Shown here in pieces: positions 5,458 to 5,560 of a stretch of 5,560 bases of DNA. Numbering within the stretch: the stretch's first letter is position 1; each line of letters starts with the position of its first letter. The stretch is taken from assembly GCA_009695405.1 (NCBI GenBank), contig SIAZ01000238.1, forward strand, positions 1-5,560. Direction: 5' to 3'. The stretch is from Pedosphaera sp. Its GTDB lineage: Bacteria > Verrucomicrobiota > Verrucomicrobiia > Limisphaerales > UBA9464. The notes beneath the pieces were generated by a model, which saw only the letters and a program-made list of their open reading frames with translations, did not search any database and had not been told where the DNA came from. The translations under genes and the position numbers were made by a program.

Positions 5458-5465
5458 CGGTGAAC

Positions 5466-5495
5466 ATTATGTCCACTATCTGTCCACTGTGGCAA
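5466..5495 (-). promoter_or_regulatory. Candidate integrase promoter
   Basis: On the minus strand TTGCCA (5495-5490), 18 bp spacer, CATAAT (5471-5466); each box matches 5 of 6 consensus bases. Predicted transcription start is near 5459, two bases before the TTG start codon, so again a near-leaderless message. The spacer contains the TGTCCACT direct repeats, so a protein bound there would block or control the promoter. Confidence 0.45.
5470..5491 (+). repeat. TGTCCACT direct repeats, candidate integrase or Xis arm sites
   Basis: TGTCCACTATC (5470-5480) is followed directly by TGTCCACTGTG (5481-5491): 8 identical bases at an 11-bp pitch. They lie between the integrase start and the tRNA 3' end, where arm-type binding sites of tyrosine recombinases or Xis sites are commonly found. 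Confidence 0.6.
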
Positions 5496-5525
5496 GTAAA
5501 ATACATAAGTACTTCACTAACAACC

Positions 5526-5560
5526 TACCGGCGGAGGGGGTCGAACCCACACTCCCTTGC
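5526..5560 (-). tRNA. 3' part of a class II tRNA, probably tRNA-Leu, cut by window edge
   Basis: Minus strand: end of a long variable arm (GCAAGGGAG), a T-arm GTGGG-TTCGACC-CCCTC (T-loop bases TTCGA at 5545-5541), a 3' acceptor strand CGCCGGT (5533-5527) and discriminator A (5526). The GCAAGGNNGTGTGGGTTCGA shape is typical of tRNA-Leu; tRNA-Ser is less likely. CCA is not encoded (GG follows). The T-stem has a T-T mismatch at pair 50-64, unusual for an intact tRNA. The anticodon lies outside the window, so isotype is inferred. It probably serves as the attachment site of the neighbouring integrase. Confidence 0.65.

Larger units (their letters stand above)
3394..5526. mobile_element. Integration module of a tRNA-associated integrative element
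   Basis: The integrase, excisionase-like gene, XRE regulator, direct repeats in front of the integrase, and a tRNA 3' end form a typical integration and control module. By eye its GC content is lower than that of the sugar genes on the left. The coordinates cover only the part that is clear. The element may reach left through the repeat field or beyond; I found no convincing repeat of the tRNA 3' end in 2318-3393 to mark a left end. Confidence 0.6.

Overview
The window looks like a chromosomal stretch from a GC-rich, polysaccharide-degrading bacterium carrying an integrated element beside a tRNA gene. The most likely phylum is Verrucomicrobiota. This is an inference from three things: the style of the proteins, start codons without Shine-Dalgarno sequences, and an integrase with Asn at the box II and box III His positions. 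There is no marker gene, so the phylum call is weak.

Left part (1 to about 2317), GC-rich: a divergent sugar-use pair. A GPH (MelB-type) sugar:cation symporter runs leftward off the window, its last third missing. A secreted GH5-like / clan GH-A glycoside hydrolase runs rightward. They share a 65-base intergenic region in which the two best promoter candidates have overlapping -35 boxes. A plausible scheme is that the exported enzyme cleaves a beta-linked polysaccharide and the symporter imports the released sugars.

Middle (2318 to 3393): about 1.1 kb without a convincing gene. It starts with a 9-bp inverted repeat around the hydrolase stop codon. Next comes a GC-rich stretch that may hold a broken secreted-protein gene. 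Then follows an unusual non-coding repeat field: two arrays of a degenerate 11-bp unit (CCAYGGTCAAT), an array of ten AAACAAY units at a strict 10-11 bp pitch, a duplicated G-rich tail, and GACCGGGARC and ATTAAATACCC repeats that reach the stop codon of the next gene.

Right part (3394 to 5560): an integration module of lower GC. It has a leftward XRE-type regulator, a divergent small excisionase-like HTH protein with a near-consensus promoter, a tyrosine recombinase convergent with it (3 bp between stop codons), and the 3' part of a tRNA, probably tRNA-Leu, whose 3' end lies next to the integrase start. The arrangement suggests a tRNA-integrated element: Int recombines, the HTH protein directs excision, and the XRE protein is a candidate regulator. 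I could not find a second attachment site, so the left boundary of the element is unknown and the sugar genes may be either host or cargo.

The most unusual part is the helically phased repeat field next to the XRE gene. It is not a CRISPR array, not coding and not obviously a terminator. It could be a multi-site protein-binding or curved-DNA region of the element.
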